DNA of 32,424 bases, from the NCBI RefSeq assembly GCF_000377905.1, contig NZ_KB898883.1:1-32424 (forward strand). The letters run 5' to 3'. Below are positions 1-7,184 of the stretch, in pieces (position 1 is the stretch's first letter; every line of letters begins with the position of its first letter). A program made the translations under genes and the position numbers. The notes below the pieces were generated by a model, which was not told where the DNA came from, made no database searches, and saw only the letters and a program-made list of their open reading frames with translations. The stretch is from Thioalkalivibrio sp. ALMg11. Lineage in GTDB: Bacteria; Pseudomonadota; Gammaproteobacteria; Ectothiorhodospirales; Ectothiorhodospiraceae.

Positions 1-84
1 CGACCACGTTGAGCCATCACGCCCCCTCTTAAACGGAGATCAACCCATGGCCTATATTGTATAATGAACTATTGTTAAAGCACA
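1..84. other. Left edge, no complete gene; possible -10 box
   Basis: No complete gene is visible. One frame stays open from base 2 to a TAA at 62-64 and could be the last 20 codons of a gene entering from the left, but nothing in it is recognisable. A consensus TATAAT lies at 60-65 with no good -35 at the right distance. Since a higBA-type module follows, this may be what is left of the toxin-antitoxin promoter, now cut off by the element at 85-372. This is inference. Confidence 0.3.
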
Positions 85-372
85 CTAGGGAAACACTGAT
101 TAATGAACACGCTCGCGCTCGAGTCGCTTTCGCGTGCGAACAAGGCGCGGTGACTGCCGTGCAGTCATTCTGCACAAGGGAACCGCAACGCCGTGCGCAC
201 GCGAAAGCGGCCGAGCCCCTGCATTCATCGGCTTGTGGGGTTGGCACCCCAGGTTCCCCGATCCTGCGTTGCGCCGATTGCGGGTAGAACCACTACCCGC
301 TGCACGACGCGCCTTGTCTCGGAAAACCTGGGGTGCCAACGCGAGCGTGTTCATTAATCAGTGTTTCCCTAG
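85..372 (+). mobile_element. Non-coding palindromic element, copy A (MITE-like)
   Basis: The ends are a perfect 31-bp inverted repeat (87-117 and 340-370), beginning AGGGAAACACTGATTAATG. CTAG stands on both sides (85-88 and 369-372), as a 4-bp target duplication would. Inside are two further inverted repeats side by side: 125-138 with 196-209 (14 bp perfect, longer with mismatches) and 241-255 with 325-339 (15 bp perfect), the second enclosing a small hairpin 280-287/293-300. A single strand would fold as a three-way junction. No convincing protein is encoded; the short ORFs are by-products of the palindromes. A near-identical inverted copy lies at 32187-32424 and a decayed copy at 12213-12490. 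It probably moves by a transposase supplied elsewhere. It has landed in or beside a higB toxin gene. Confidence 0.85.
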
Positions 373-479
373 GACTCGATCCACCACGCTGGTCGATCAG
401 GGTCAGCGGCAACTGGCGATTGACGTTCGAGTTTCGTGATGGCCAAGCGTATCTGCTGGATTACGAGGACTACCACTGA
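372..479 (+). pseudogene. higB: higB-type toxin, C-terminal remnant
   Basis: The frame ending at the TGA 477-479 reads, from 390, WSIRVSGNWRLTFEF and ends DYEDYH. This is the conserved C-terminal third of RelE/HigB-family mRNA interferases (about 92 residues when whole). Some 35 codons survive. The N-terminal two thirds, with the start codon, are absent: the sequence runs directly into the right end of the mobile element, and the left flank of that element does not contain the missing part in any frame. Insertion was therefore accompanied or followed by a deletion. The stop overlaps the higA start (TGATG), the usual coupling in higBA operons. The toxin must be inactive. Confidence 0.85.
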
Positions 480-784
480 TGGAAAGCACCGCCCACATGC
501 ACAATCCGCCGCATCCCGGCGAGTTCATCCGCGAGGTGTATCTGGAGCCTTTCGACCTCAGCGCCCGTCGGCTGGCCGAGCGGCTCGACGTGGCCCCGTC
601 GACGCTTGGACGGATCCTGAAGGGGTCGAGCGGCATCACCCCGGAAATGGCCCTGCGACTATCGAAGGCGTTGGGACGAACGGCTGAAAGCTGGCTCGCG
701 ATGCAGGATGCGCACGATCTCTGGTGCGCTCGCAAGCGGGTCGATCTTGACCCGGTCCAACCCATCCGCTTCGACGCCGCCTGA
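479..784 (+). CDS. higA: HigA-type antitoxin, helix-turn-helix
   Basis: This 101-residue protein belongs to the HigA family of XRE-type antitoxins and autorepressors. The family signature NPPHPGEFIREVYLEP lies near residues 9-24, followed by the helix-turn-helix (about 28-62, with LSARRLAERLDVAPSTLGRI) and the typical tail RTAESWLAMQDAHDLW. The ATG at 479 overlaps the toxin stop and has a GAGGA at 465-469; a second ATG at 497 (MHNPPHPGE) is the other plausible start. The antitoxin is intact while its toxin is truncated, so it is an orphan: it may still repress its own or other operators, or protect against a related toxin elsewhere. Confidence 0.88.
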   Translation: MESTAHMHNPPHPGEFIREVYLEPFDLSARRLAERLDVAPSTLGRILKGSSGITPEMALRLSKALGRTAESWLAMQDAHDLWCARKRVDLDPVQPIRFDAA

Positions 785-872
785 CCTCGGGACCCTCGAC
801 ATGCGTTCGGTTCAGGGACAGTACAGCAGGCATCGCCGAGACTGACTGTCCGACCAACCGAGACCCCCGATC

Positions 873-1478
873 ATGCGCAACCTGCCTTCCCTTGCAGTCA
901 TCTTGCTGCCGCTTCTCTTGCTCATCGCCTGCAGCCCGCGGATCTACGGGGTGAGCGAGGAACAGTGGGACGCGATGGGCGAGACCGAGCGCGTGGAGGC
1001 CATCCGCGCCTGGGAATCGGTGCAGAAGGCGCGCGAGTCCCGCCTGCAGGCCGAGGCTGAACAGGAGGCGGCGCTGGCAGCCGAACGCGCGGCGCAGGTC
1101 GCCGCCATCCGCAGCGGCGAGGCCGGACTGCCCGGGGATCTGATCCGCGTGAGCCTGCACGGCGGCACCCTGCGCATCGGCGGGCGCGACCGGGCGCTGG
1201 AGCCGACGTCCTTTACCCTCGCCAGCGGCGAGGCCCGCACGATCGAGGTCCAAGCCGAACGTTATCGCGGCGAACTCGAGGTCGCCTTCGATGACGGCCT
1301 GCTGCTGATCGATCTTCCGCGCCATTCCCGCACCGGGGCCGCGCGCGTGGCCTGGGACGGTGCCTGGATGCAGGGGGCCGAGACCCGCATTCGTTCGGAC
1401 GGCCCCCACCGGCTGCGCGACGTGCGTGCCTATGTCCAGGTCACCCCGCCGCCGAGCCGTCCCGTCCGGCGCTACTGA
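873..1478 (+). CDS. Predicted lipoprotein, function unknown
   Basis: A 201-residue protein with a lipoprotein signal peptide: short basic start (MRN), hydrophobic stretch, and lipobox LLIAC with the lipidated cysteine at about residue 20. Residues 25-75 are highly charged and likely form a helix or coiled coil (EEQWDAMGETERVEAIRAW, then an Ala/Glu/Arg-rich segment). The rest looks like beta strands. It ends in a Pro/Arg-rich tail. I do not recognise the family. The position after Cys is Ser, which favours export to the outer membrane under the Lol +2 rule. The Shine-Dalgarno is weak. It stands alone between higA and the converging acylphosphatase gene. Confidence 0.6.
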   Translation: MRNLPSLAVILLPLLLLIACSPRIYGVSEEQWDAMGETERVEAIRAWESVQKARESRLQAEAEQEAALAAERAAQVAAIRSGEAGLPGDLIRVSLHGGTLRIGGRDRALEPTSFTLASGEARTIEVQAERYRGELEVAFDDGLLLIDLPRHSRTGAARVAWDGAWMQGAETRIRSDGPHRLRDVRAYVQVTPPPSRPVRRY

Positions 1479-1505
1479 CGCACCACCGATACAAGTGGCA
1501 CCGCA

Positions 1506-1796
1506 TCAACCCGTGCCGAATGCCCCGGGCGGGGGTTCGGGCGGCGCGACCTCCTCGGCCTCCACCGCGTCGACCCGCGCCTGGCGCGGCCCTTCGGCCA
1601 GCCACTCCTCCAACTCGTCCAGGGCGATGCGCGGCCCCACGGCCAGGACCTCGACACTGCCGTCCGGCTCGTTGCGGGCGTAGCCGGCCAGGCCCAGGCG
1701 CTGCGCCTCGTCGCGGGTGGACGCGCGGAAGAACACGCCCTGCACCTGGCCGCTCACACGCCAGCGGCGGGCATGGTTATCATTGGGTTCCGTCAC
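1506..1796 (-). CDS. acyP: Acylphosphatase
   Basis: This 96-residue enzyme hydrolyses acyl phosphates such as carbamoyl phosphate and 1,3-bisphosphoglycerate. The family's phosphate-binding loop is present as GQVQGVFFR (about residues 16-24, with the catalytic Arg at the end), and the catalytic Asn follows in GYARNEPDGSVEV. The start is GTG at 1796, giving MTEPNDNHARRW; it is preceded by GGAGGA at the right distance, and longer readings would run into arsC. The last 20 residues (acidic, then Pro-rich PPEPPPG) extend past the usual end of the fold. The gene is divergent from arsC with only 22 bp between the start codons. Confidence 0.9.
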   Translation of the reverse strand: MTEPNDNHARRWRVSGQVQGVFFRASTRDEAQRLGLAGYARNEPDGSVEVLAVGPRIALDELEEWLAEGPRQARVDAVEAEEVAPPEPPPGAFGTG

Positions 1797-1818
1797 CGTT
1801 GTCCTCCGGAGTGGATTC
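1797..1818. promoter_or_regulatory. Shared Shine-Dalgarno palindrome between acyP and arsC
   Basis: The 22 bp between the two divergent start codons contain TCCTCCGGAG. On the plus strand this gives GGAG for arsC (ATG 1819). On the minus strand it gives GGAGGA for acyP (GTG 1796). The two ribosome-binding sites therefore overlap on opposite strands, leaving no room for promoters between the genes. Each promoter must lie inside the other gene, or transcripts start at the start codons. Confidence 0.65.
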
Positions 1819-2175
1819 ATGTCCGATGCCCCTACGCTGTACCACAACCCGCGCTGCAGCAAGTCCCGCGCGACCCTGGAGCTGCTGCGCGAGCAGGGGG
1901 TGGAGCCGCAGATCGTCGAATACCTGAAGACCCCGCCGGACGCGGCCACCCTGCGCGCGATCGTGGACAAGCTCGGCATTGCGCCGCGCGACCTTCTGCG
2001 CACCGGCGAGGCCGAATACCGCGAACTGGGCCTGAAGGATGCCGAGATGGACGACGAGGCGCTGATCCAGACCATGGTCCAGCATCCGAAACTGATCGAG
2101 CGCCCAATCCTCGTTCACGGCGACCACGCCCGTATCGGGCGACCGCCGGAACAGGTACTGGAGATCCTGTCGTGA
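1819..2175 (+). CDS. arsC: ArsC-family reductase (YfgD-like)
   Basis: A 118-residue thioredoxin-fold protein of the glutaredoxin-dependent arsenate reductase family. The active-site motif HNPRCSKSR places the catalytic cysteine at residue 13. The basic residues that bind the oxyanion are represented by the ERPILV and ARIGRPPE segments near the C terminus. Length matches the YfgD subgroup. Linkage to wrbA and hda is the housekeeping context of YfgD in gammaproteobacteria, not an arsenic-resistance operon (no arsB or arsR here), so the true substrate is uncertain. It has a GGAG eight bases before the ATG and overlaps wrbA by four bases. Confidence 0.85.
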   Translation: MSDAPTLYHNPRCSKSRATLELLREQGVEPQIVEYLKTPPDAATLRAIVDKLGIAPRDLLRTGEAEYRELGLKDAEMDDEALIQTMVQHPKLIERPILVHGDHARIGRPPEQVLEILS

Positions 2176-2783
2176 GCGCGGCCCCCGAGATCCTGGTGCT
2201 GTACTACAGCCGCTACGGCGCAACCGCGGAACTGGCCCGGCACGTGGCCAGTGGCGTCGAGCGCGCCGGTGCGGTCGCCCGCGTGCGCACCGTACCGGCG
2301 GTGAGCACTAACATCACCGGCGACGCCCCGGCGGTGCCCGCCGACGGCCCGCCCTACGCGGAGAGCTGCGACCTCGAGGAATGCGCCGGGCTGGTGATGG
2401 GCTCGCCCACCCGCTTCGGCAACATGGCCGCGCCGCTGAAACACTTCCTCGATGGCACCAGCGGTCTCTGGGCCAGCGGCGGGCTGGTGGACCGTCCGTT
2501 CGGGCTGTTCACCAGCACCGCCACCCAGCACGGCGGGCAGGAGACCACCCTGCTGACCATGGCCCTTCCGCTCATCCACCAGGGGATGCTGTGGGTCGGC
2601 GTGCCCTACACCGTGCCGGAACTGAGCACCACCACGAGCGGCGGCTCGCCCTATGGCGCCAGCCACGTCGCGGGGGGCCAGGGCGAACACCCGGTCACGC
2701 GCGACGAACAGCGTATTGCCGGCGCGCTGGGCGAACGCGTCGGCCGCATTGCACTGCGACTCCAGGCCGGAGACGACGCATGA
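2172..2783 (+). CDS. wrbA: NAD(P)H:quinone oxidoreductase, WrbA family
   Basis: This 203-residue flavodoxin-like enzyme reduces quinones by two electrons using FMN and NAD(P)H. The FMN phosphate loop is YYSRYGATAE (about 11-20). The family-typical GSPTRFGNMAAPLKHFLDGTSGLW and FTSTATQHGGQETTL segments follow, and the C-terminal half has GVPYTVPE and GGSPYGASHVAG. The start is the GTG overlapping the arsC stop (GTGA); no ATG fits. It forms a tight operon with arsC upstream and DUF2069 downstream (ATGA overlap), indicating translational coupling. Cytosolic, tetrameric in known relatives. Confidence 0.92.
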   Translation: MSAAPEILVLYYSRYGATAELARHVASGVERAGAVARVRTVPAVSTNITGDAPAVPADGPPYAESCDLEECAGLVMGSPTRFGNMAAPLKHFLDGTSGLWASGGLVDRPFGLFTSTATQHGGQETTLLTMALPLIHQGMLWVGVPYTVPELSTTTSGGSPYGASHVAGGQGEHPVTRDEQRIAGALGERVGRIALRLQAGDDA

Positions 2784-3136
2784 TCCTCGCGGCCCGGGCG
2801 CTGGCGCTGATCGCCTACTTCGGCCTGCTGGGCGTGATCCTGGTCTGGACGACCTGGATCGACCCGCCGGAGATCGTGCCGATCTCGGTGGCACTGGTCG
2901 TGCTGGTCCTGCCGCTGATGTTCCCACTGCGCGGCATGCTGCACGGGCGGCGCTACACCCATGCCTGGTCCAGCCTGCTGGCGCTGGCCTACATCACCCT
3001 GGGCATCACGCTGGCCGCGGGCGCCGACGCCCGGATCTACGGCGCGCTAATGACTGCGACCAGCCTCGCCTGGTTCGCCGGCTGCCTGCTCTACGTCAAG
3101 CTGGACGCCCGCCGCGCCCGCCAGAAGGCTTCCTGA
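2780..3136 (+). CDS. DUF2069 membrane protein
   Basis: A 118-residue integral membrane protein with four hydrophobic segments (approximately 4-24, 30-50, 62-81 and 87-106) and short loops, one of them basic (RGMLHGRRYTHAW). Length, topology and position after arsC-wrbA match the uncharacterised DUF2069 family. The final residues are strongly basic (KLDARRARQKAS), placing the C terminus in the cytoplasm by the positive-inside rule. The ATG overlaps the wrbA stop. Function is unknown. Confidence 0.75.
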   Translation: MILAARALALIAYFGLLGVILVWTTWIDPPEIVPISVALVVLVLPLMFPLRGMLHGRRYTHAWSSLLALAYITLGITLAAGADARIYGALMTATSLAWFAGCLLYVKLDARRARQKAS

Positions 3137-3500
3137 CGTTGCTATCCACCACGAAGGCACGAAGGCGAGCCACGTCAAGGGCGTTTTTTGCTGAAAGGCA
3201 GGCATGACGGAAGAAAGGACTTATTGGTTGGCGTCGATCGCCCGGAACGCCGTCGCAGTGTGCAGTGACCCGCCCATTTCCGTCATCCCGGACACCGCGC
3301 AGCGGTGATCCGGGATCTCCCCACGGTGGTTTTCCTGCACCAGAGATCCCGGCTCTGCGCTGCGCTCCGGCCGGGATGACGGGCAACGGGGGTGGCGGCC
3401 CTGAAGGTCCTCGCGCCCACGGAACGCCATCCACAACCATTCTATTTCCTGTGACTCGCCCTGGCCCTTCTTCGTGCCTTCGTGCGCTTCGTGGTGAAAA
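3137..3500. repeat. Nested inverted repeats, no gene
   Basis: No credible gene lies in these 364 bases. The outer arms are CACCACGAAGGCACGAAGGC near 3147 and its imperfect complement at about 3470-3495 (CTTCGTGCCTTCGTGC...TTCGTGGTG). Inside lies a second palindrome, 3281-3381, bounded by CGTCATCCCGG and CCGGGATGACG with a further GATCCCGG-type inverted pair within it. Both motifs are of the kind found scattered in intergenic spaces of many bacteria. The region separates the converging DUF2069 and hda genes and may act as a bidirectional transcription stop or a REP-like repeat. Confidence 0.7.
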
Positions 3501-4235
3501 TCACAAACGCGCGAGTTGATCGCGGACGAAGGGGATCGTCAGGCGCCGCTGTTCGGCCAGGGCGGCCAGGTCCAGGCGGTCGAGCAGTTCCAGAAGGGCC
3601 ACCAGGTCGCGGCGGTAGTGGCGCAGCAGGTATTCGGCCACCGCCTCCGGCAACTCCAGCCCGCGCAGCACGGCGCGCTGGGCGAGGATGCGCTTGAGGT
3701 CCTCCTCCTCCGGTGCCTGCAGGCGGAACACCGGCCCCCAGGCGAGACGCGAAGTCAGATCCGGCAGGCGACTGCCCAGCCCGTCCGGCGCGTGCGCGGC
3801 CGCCAGCAGCACCCGGCAGCCACCATCGCGAAGTCGATTCAGCAGCCCGAACAGGGCCTCGTCCCAATCGCCCTGGCCGACCACCGCGTCGAGATCGTCC
3901 AGCGCAACCAGGCGGGCGCGCTCCAGCCCATCCAGTACCGCCAGCGGCGGCGCGGTCACCAGTTCGGCCAGCGGCAGATAGACCACGGGCTCACCGCGTT
4001 CGTGGCCCTGGTGGCAGGCGGCCTGCAGCAGATGGGTCTTGCCCAGGCCCGCCGGGCCGTGCAACAGGATCTGTGGCTCGGTCATCCCGGTCCCAATCGA
4101 GAGGGCCTCCACCGCGTCCCGTGCGAGGCGGTTGCCACCCGGATAGAAGCTGGAAAAGCGCGAGGCGTCGCGCAAGCGCAGATCCAGCGGGAGCTGGCGC
4201 TGCGGCGCGGCATTGTCCCCCTGCCCCGCCGTCAT
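3501..4235 (-). CDS. hda: DnaA inactivator Hda
   Basis: Hda works with the sliding clamp to trigger ATP hydrolysis by DnaA after initiation. This protein has 244 residues, close to the usual 233-250. The clamp-binding motif QLPLDL is at 14-19. The AAA+ core follows: Walker A GPAGLGKT (60-67), Walker B VALDDLDAV, sensor-like LAAAHAP, arginine-finger region LPDLTSRLAWG, and lid RRDLVALLELLDRLDLAAL. Unlike E. coli Hda, the P-loop is the canonical GKT form. Its ATG overlaps the stop of the upstream permease gene, so the two are co-translated. Cytosolic. Confidence 0.93.
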   Translation of the reverse strand: MTAGQGDNAAPQRQLPLDLRLRDASRFSSFYPGGNRLARDAVEALSIGTGMTEPQILLHGPAGLGKTHLLQAACHQGHERGEPVVYLPLAELVTAPPLAVLDGLERARLVALDDLDAVVGQGDWDEALFGLLNRLRDGGCRVLLAAAHAPDGLGSRLPDLTSRLAWGPVFRLQAPEEEDLKRILAQRAVLRGLELPEAVAEYLLRHYRRDLVALLELLDRLDLAALAEQRRLTIPFVRDQLARL

Positions 4236-5344
4236 GAGCCTCCGCCCCCCGTATCGCCTGCCGCATCCCCGGCATTCAGCCGCCGGTAGTGCGCCAGGGT
4301 ATGGCGCACACCCACGGCCAGGACCGCCGCCACCGGCAACGCCAGCAGCACGCCGAAGAACCCGAACAGCTGGCCGCCCGCCAGCACGGCAAAAATCACC
4401 GCGACCGGGTGCAGCCCGGTACGGTCCCCCACCAGCCAGGGCGTCAGGACCATGGACTCCAGCACCTGGGCAATGGCGAAGATCACCAGCACGATCAGTA
4501 GCAGGCTCCAGCCGTCGCCCTGCACCAGCGCCGCCGCGGTGGCCAACAGCACGCCAACGATCACGCCGACATAGGGAATGAAGCTCACCAGCCCCGCGAT
4601 CAGGCCGATCGCCAGTCCCATCTCGATTCCCACCACGGTCAGGGTGACGGCGTAGAACAGGCCGAGCGCCAGCATCACCAGCAACTGCCCGCGCAGGAAG
4701 GCACCCAGGGTCTCGTCCGACTCCGCGGCGAAGGTCAGCACCGCCGGGCGCCAGGCCTGCGGCAGTAGATCACGCAGGCCGTCCAGCAACCGCGGCCAGT
4801 CGCGCAGCAGGTAGAAGCTCACCACCGGGATCAGGACCACGTTGAGCACCCCCAGCACCAGCGCGCCGGTAGAGCTGCCGATCCATTGCAGCACGCCCCC
4901 GGCCAGCCCGCCGGCCTCGCGCCAGTGGTCGGCCACCAGCCCCTGCAGCGCGCTGGCGTCCAGCGGCGGCAGGGAATCCCCGGCCAGATCCTCCAGCCAC
5001 GGGCGCACCTGATCGTCGAACCAGCCGAGGATCTGCGGCATCGCCAGCGTAAGCCGCTCGAACTGGGCGATCGCCAGCGGGATCAGGATCAGGATCAGCG
5101 CCGCCAACCCCAGCATCACCAGTAGGAAGATCACGACGGTCGCCAGGGTGCGCGAACGCCCTGTGCGCGCAACCAGCCGGGTCACCAGCGGGTTGAACAG
5201 GTAGCCGATCAGAAGGGCTGCGACGAAGGGCGTGAGGATGGGCGCCAGCAGGTACAGCGCTCCGCCAAGGACCAACAGCCCAACCAGGGCAGCCAGCGGG
5301 GCGGCCGAAAGCGGCCAGACACGGTCACGGGTATCCGGATTCAT
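4232..5344 (-). CDS. AI-2E family transporter (PerM/YfgO-like)
   Basis: A 370-residue polytopic membrane protein. Hydrophobic pairs at the N terminus (about 12-60) are followed by a soluble loop (about 95-155), then five or six further segments. The family-typical VLNVVLIPVVSFYLLRDWPRL, GLVSFIPYVGVIVG and LTPWLVGDRTGLHPVAVIFAVLAGG are all present. The start at 5344 (MNPDTRD) has GGAGGA five bases upstream and overlaps the stop of the upstream phosphotransferase gene. Position beside hda matches YfgO/PerM of E. coli. The substrate is unknown; the autoinducer-2 name applies only to some relatives. A second paralogue lies at 25942-27051. Confidence 0.88.
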   Translation of the reverse strand: MNPDTRDRVWPLSAAPLAALVGLLVLGGALYLLAPILTPFVAALLIGYLFNPLVTRLVARTGRSRTLATVVIFLLVMLGLAALILILIPLAIAQFERLTLAMPQILGWFDDQVRPWLEDLAGDSLPPLDASALQGLVADHWREAGGLAGGVLQWIGSSTGALVLGVLNVVLIPVVSFYLLRDWPRLLDGLRDLLPQAWRPAVLTFAAESDETLGAFLRGQLLVMLALGLFYAVTLTVVGIEMGLAIGLIAGLVSFIPYVGVIVGVLLATAAALVQGDGWSLLLIVLVIFAIAQVLESMVLTPWLVGDRTGLHPVAVIFAVLAGGQLFGFFGVLLALPVAAVLAVGVRHTLAHYRRLNAGDAAGDTGGGGS

Positions 5345-5940
5345 GGCGTCCTCCCCGAGGTCCCTGCCGAGTTCGTGTGTCCGTGCAGGTGACGCCAGGC
5401 ATGAAACCCCCATTGCACGGTATAGGCCAGCCCACTGGCCACGGTGGTGAAGGCCACGACGATCACCAGCAGTTGCACCCAGATCGGATCCAGCGCCAGC
5501 AGACCGACCTTCACGATGGCCACCAGCACGAGCGTGATCTGAAGGAAGGTGTTCACCTTGCTGATCAGGAGCGGCCGGATCGCCAGCGGGCCGACGAACA
5601 CCCGGTACAGCGCGGAGCCCACGGTCAGCCAGACATCGCGCCCGACCACCAGCACCAGCAGCCACACCGGCAGCAGCCCGGACAGCGTCACCGCGACGTA
5701 GACCCCCAGCATCAGCAGCTTGTCCGCTGCCGGGTCCAGCCAGGCCCCGAGCCGCGTGTGCCAGCCGTAGCGCCGCACCAACCAGCCATCCAGGGCATCA
5801 CTCAGCCCGGCGATCGCCAGCAGCACCACCGCCACTACGTAGTGCTCCAGCGCCAGCAACCAGACGATCGGCGGAATCAGCGCGATCCGGCCAATGGTGA
5901 CGGCGTTGGGGATCTGGTGGCGAGGGAACATTCGATTCAA
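5341..5940 (-). CDS. CDP-alcohol phosphatidyltransferase (PgsA-like)
   Basis: A 199-residue membrane enzyme that transfers a phosphatidyl group from CDP-diacylglycerol to an alcohol, perhaps glycerol 3-phosphate. The family motif is seen at D48, D51-G52, R56, G65, D69 and D73 (DALDGWLVRR...GAWLDPAADK), with Val where Ala usually precedes the Arg. It has about six hydrophobic segments and the common start PNAVTIGRI. It heads the run CDP-alcohol enzyme, AI-2E, hda, each overlapping the next by four bases. Whether it is the essential PgsA or a paralogue with another acceptor cannot be decided from this window. Confidence 0.82.
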   Translation of the reverse strand: MNRMFPRHQIPNAVTIGRIALIPPIVWLLALEHYVVAVVLLAIAGLSDALDGWLVRRYGWHTRLGAWLDPAADKLLMLGVYVAVTLSGLLPVWLLVLVVGRDVWLTVGSALYRVFVGPLAIRPLLISKVNTFLQITLVLVAIVKVGLLALDPIWVQLLVIVVAFTTVASGLAYTVQWGFHAWRHLHGHTNSAGTSGRTP

Positions 5941-5967
5941 GGAGGCGCTAACGGAGGCCGGCGCGGA

Positions 5968-6999
5968 TTAGCGCCGGTCCAGCCAGGCATCGGCCCCGGC
6001 GGCGTCCTCGGGCGTCTCGGCCCGCGCGAAGCCGGAGCCACGCAGCAGATCGATCAGATCATCCTGCTCGAGTCCAGTACGGACCTGCAGCACCACGCTG
6101 TCGCCGGCCAGTGAATCCAGGCGCGCGGTCTCCACCGCCTGCAACCGCGTCAGTTCGGCGCGCAGGCGCTCGAAGGCCACATAGCCATGAACCCCGGCAA
6201 AGCCCAGACGCAGCCATTCCGGCTCGGCAGCCACACGCGCCAGGCGTTCGGCCACCTGATCCAGCCCTCGGGCCACCGCGTCGTGCGCCGCAGCACCGGG
6301 ATTCTCCCCGCTCGCCGAGCTGCGATATTCGCGGCCATCGTGCACGGCAATCGCCCGCGCCTCCGTCCCGCTCGCGGTCTCGCGCACATGCAGCAGCACG
6401 ACACCATCTGCGTTGTAGCGACGCGCCGCCTCCACCAGCGGCTCGGTCACGCCGCCGACGATGTCGGATGGCTGGGCCGCGCGGCGGTCCTGAAGGTCGC
6501 CCAGGGGGAACAACAGCGGCATGTCGCGCGCCGCGGCCAGCCCCCCCAGCGCGGAGAGAATGCCCGGACCGTCCACGGCATCCCCGAGCAGGTCGCGCTG
6601 CCCGCCCCGCTCGTGGACGGCCCAGACCAGCAGCCCCGGACGCTCCCCGAGCACGGATGGCACCCCGGCATCGCGCAGCGCGGTGCGCAGACGGAAGCGG
6701 TCGAACTCCAGGCGGTAGGAATCGCCCTCTACCTGCTGCCGGCGCTCCAGGGCCGCGATCCAGCCCGCGTCGTCACGGGCGTCCAGCAACGCCTCGACCA
6801 GTTCCAGCACCGGCTCCGAGCGCAGCCCGGCCAGGCGCACCAGCGCCTGTTCCAGGCCCTGCTCCAGGGCCGTGGACTCGTCCTCGGCCGTGACCGTCAC
6901 CACTACCGGGCCATCGGCCGCGGCCGCCGGGCCCAGCACGAGGAGGAAAAGACCCAGCAGCATAGCCAGGCGCGAATGCGTTCGGGGATGCATTGACAT
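5968..6999 (-). CDS. DUF2066 domain exported protein
   Basis: A 343-residue protein with a signal peptide (MLLGLFLLVLGPAAAADG, cleavage near AAA-ADG). The mature part alternates acidic helices and strands and contains LERRQQVEGDSYRLEFD and GLLVWAVHERGGQRDLLG. Size, signal peptide and location between purM and the AI-2E/hda cluster fit the DUF2066 family, found in the same place in Pseudomonas. Function is unknown. I start at the ATG at 6999; ATGs at 6993 and 6963 are also possible, and none has a strong Shine-Dalgarno. The gene is divergent from purM, and 27 bp separate it from the next gene. Confidence 0.75.
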   Translation of the reverse strand: MSMHPRTHSRLAMLLGLFLLVLGPAAAADGPVVVTVTAEDESTALEQGLEQALVRLAGLRSEPVLELVEALLDARDDAGWIAALERRQQVEGDSYRLEFDRFRLRTALRDAGVPSVLGERPGLLVWAVHERGGQRDLLGDAVDGPGILSALGGLAAARDMPLLFPLGDLQDRRAAQPSDIVGGVTEPLVEAARRYNADGVVLLHVRETASGTEARAIAVHDGREYRSSASGENPGAAAHDAVARGLDQVAERLARVAAEPEWLRLGFAGVHGYVAFERLRAELTRLQAVETARLDSLAGDSVVLQVRTGLEQDDLIDLLRGSGFARAETPEDAAGADAWLDRR

Positions 7000-7102
7000 G
7001 GTTGCGTTCAATTGTTCGACAAGCGCCACAAAATACCACAGCCCACCGCGCCGAAGCCCCTGAGGAAAGCGGCTAAATGCGGCCCGGACCGTACCGTCTT
7101 CT

Positions 7103-7131
7103 TTGCACGCCCGCACCCGGCTCGCTACCAT
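7103..7131 (+). promoter_or_regulatory. Probable purMN promoter
   Basis: TTGCAC (7103-7108) and TACCAT (7126-7131) are 17 bp apart, a good sigma-70 pair. Transcription would start near 7138, leaving a leader of about 47 bases before purM. I see no convincing PurR box. This is pattern matching only. Confidence 0.55.
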
Positions 7132-7184
7132 GCCGGGTTCTGTGAGACCGCCACGGCGCGCGGTCGTCAAACATCGGGGAACCC

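Noticed and set aside
57-439. Small open frames in copy A of the palindromic element
   Set aside because: They run through the inverted repeats, differ between copies and end at no conserved point. The element is non-coding.
1819-2175. Arsenic-resistance operon
   Set aside because: Only the ArsC-family gene is present. Linkage to wrbA, DUF2069 and hda is a housekeeping context, so a resistance role is not supported.
3281-3381. CRISPR-like repeats
   Set aside because: The repeated words are inverted, not direct, and there are no regular spacers or cas genes. No CRISPR array was seen anywhere in the window.
7103-7184. TTG at 7103 as an upstream start in this region
   Set aside because: That frame is not the purM frame, and the TTG is part of the -35 box. 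The purM ATG at 7185 gives the normal protein length.
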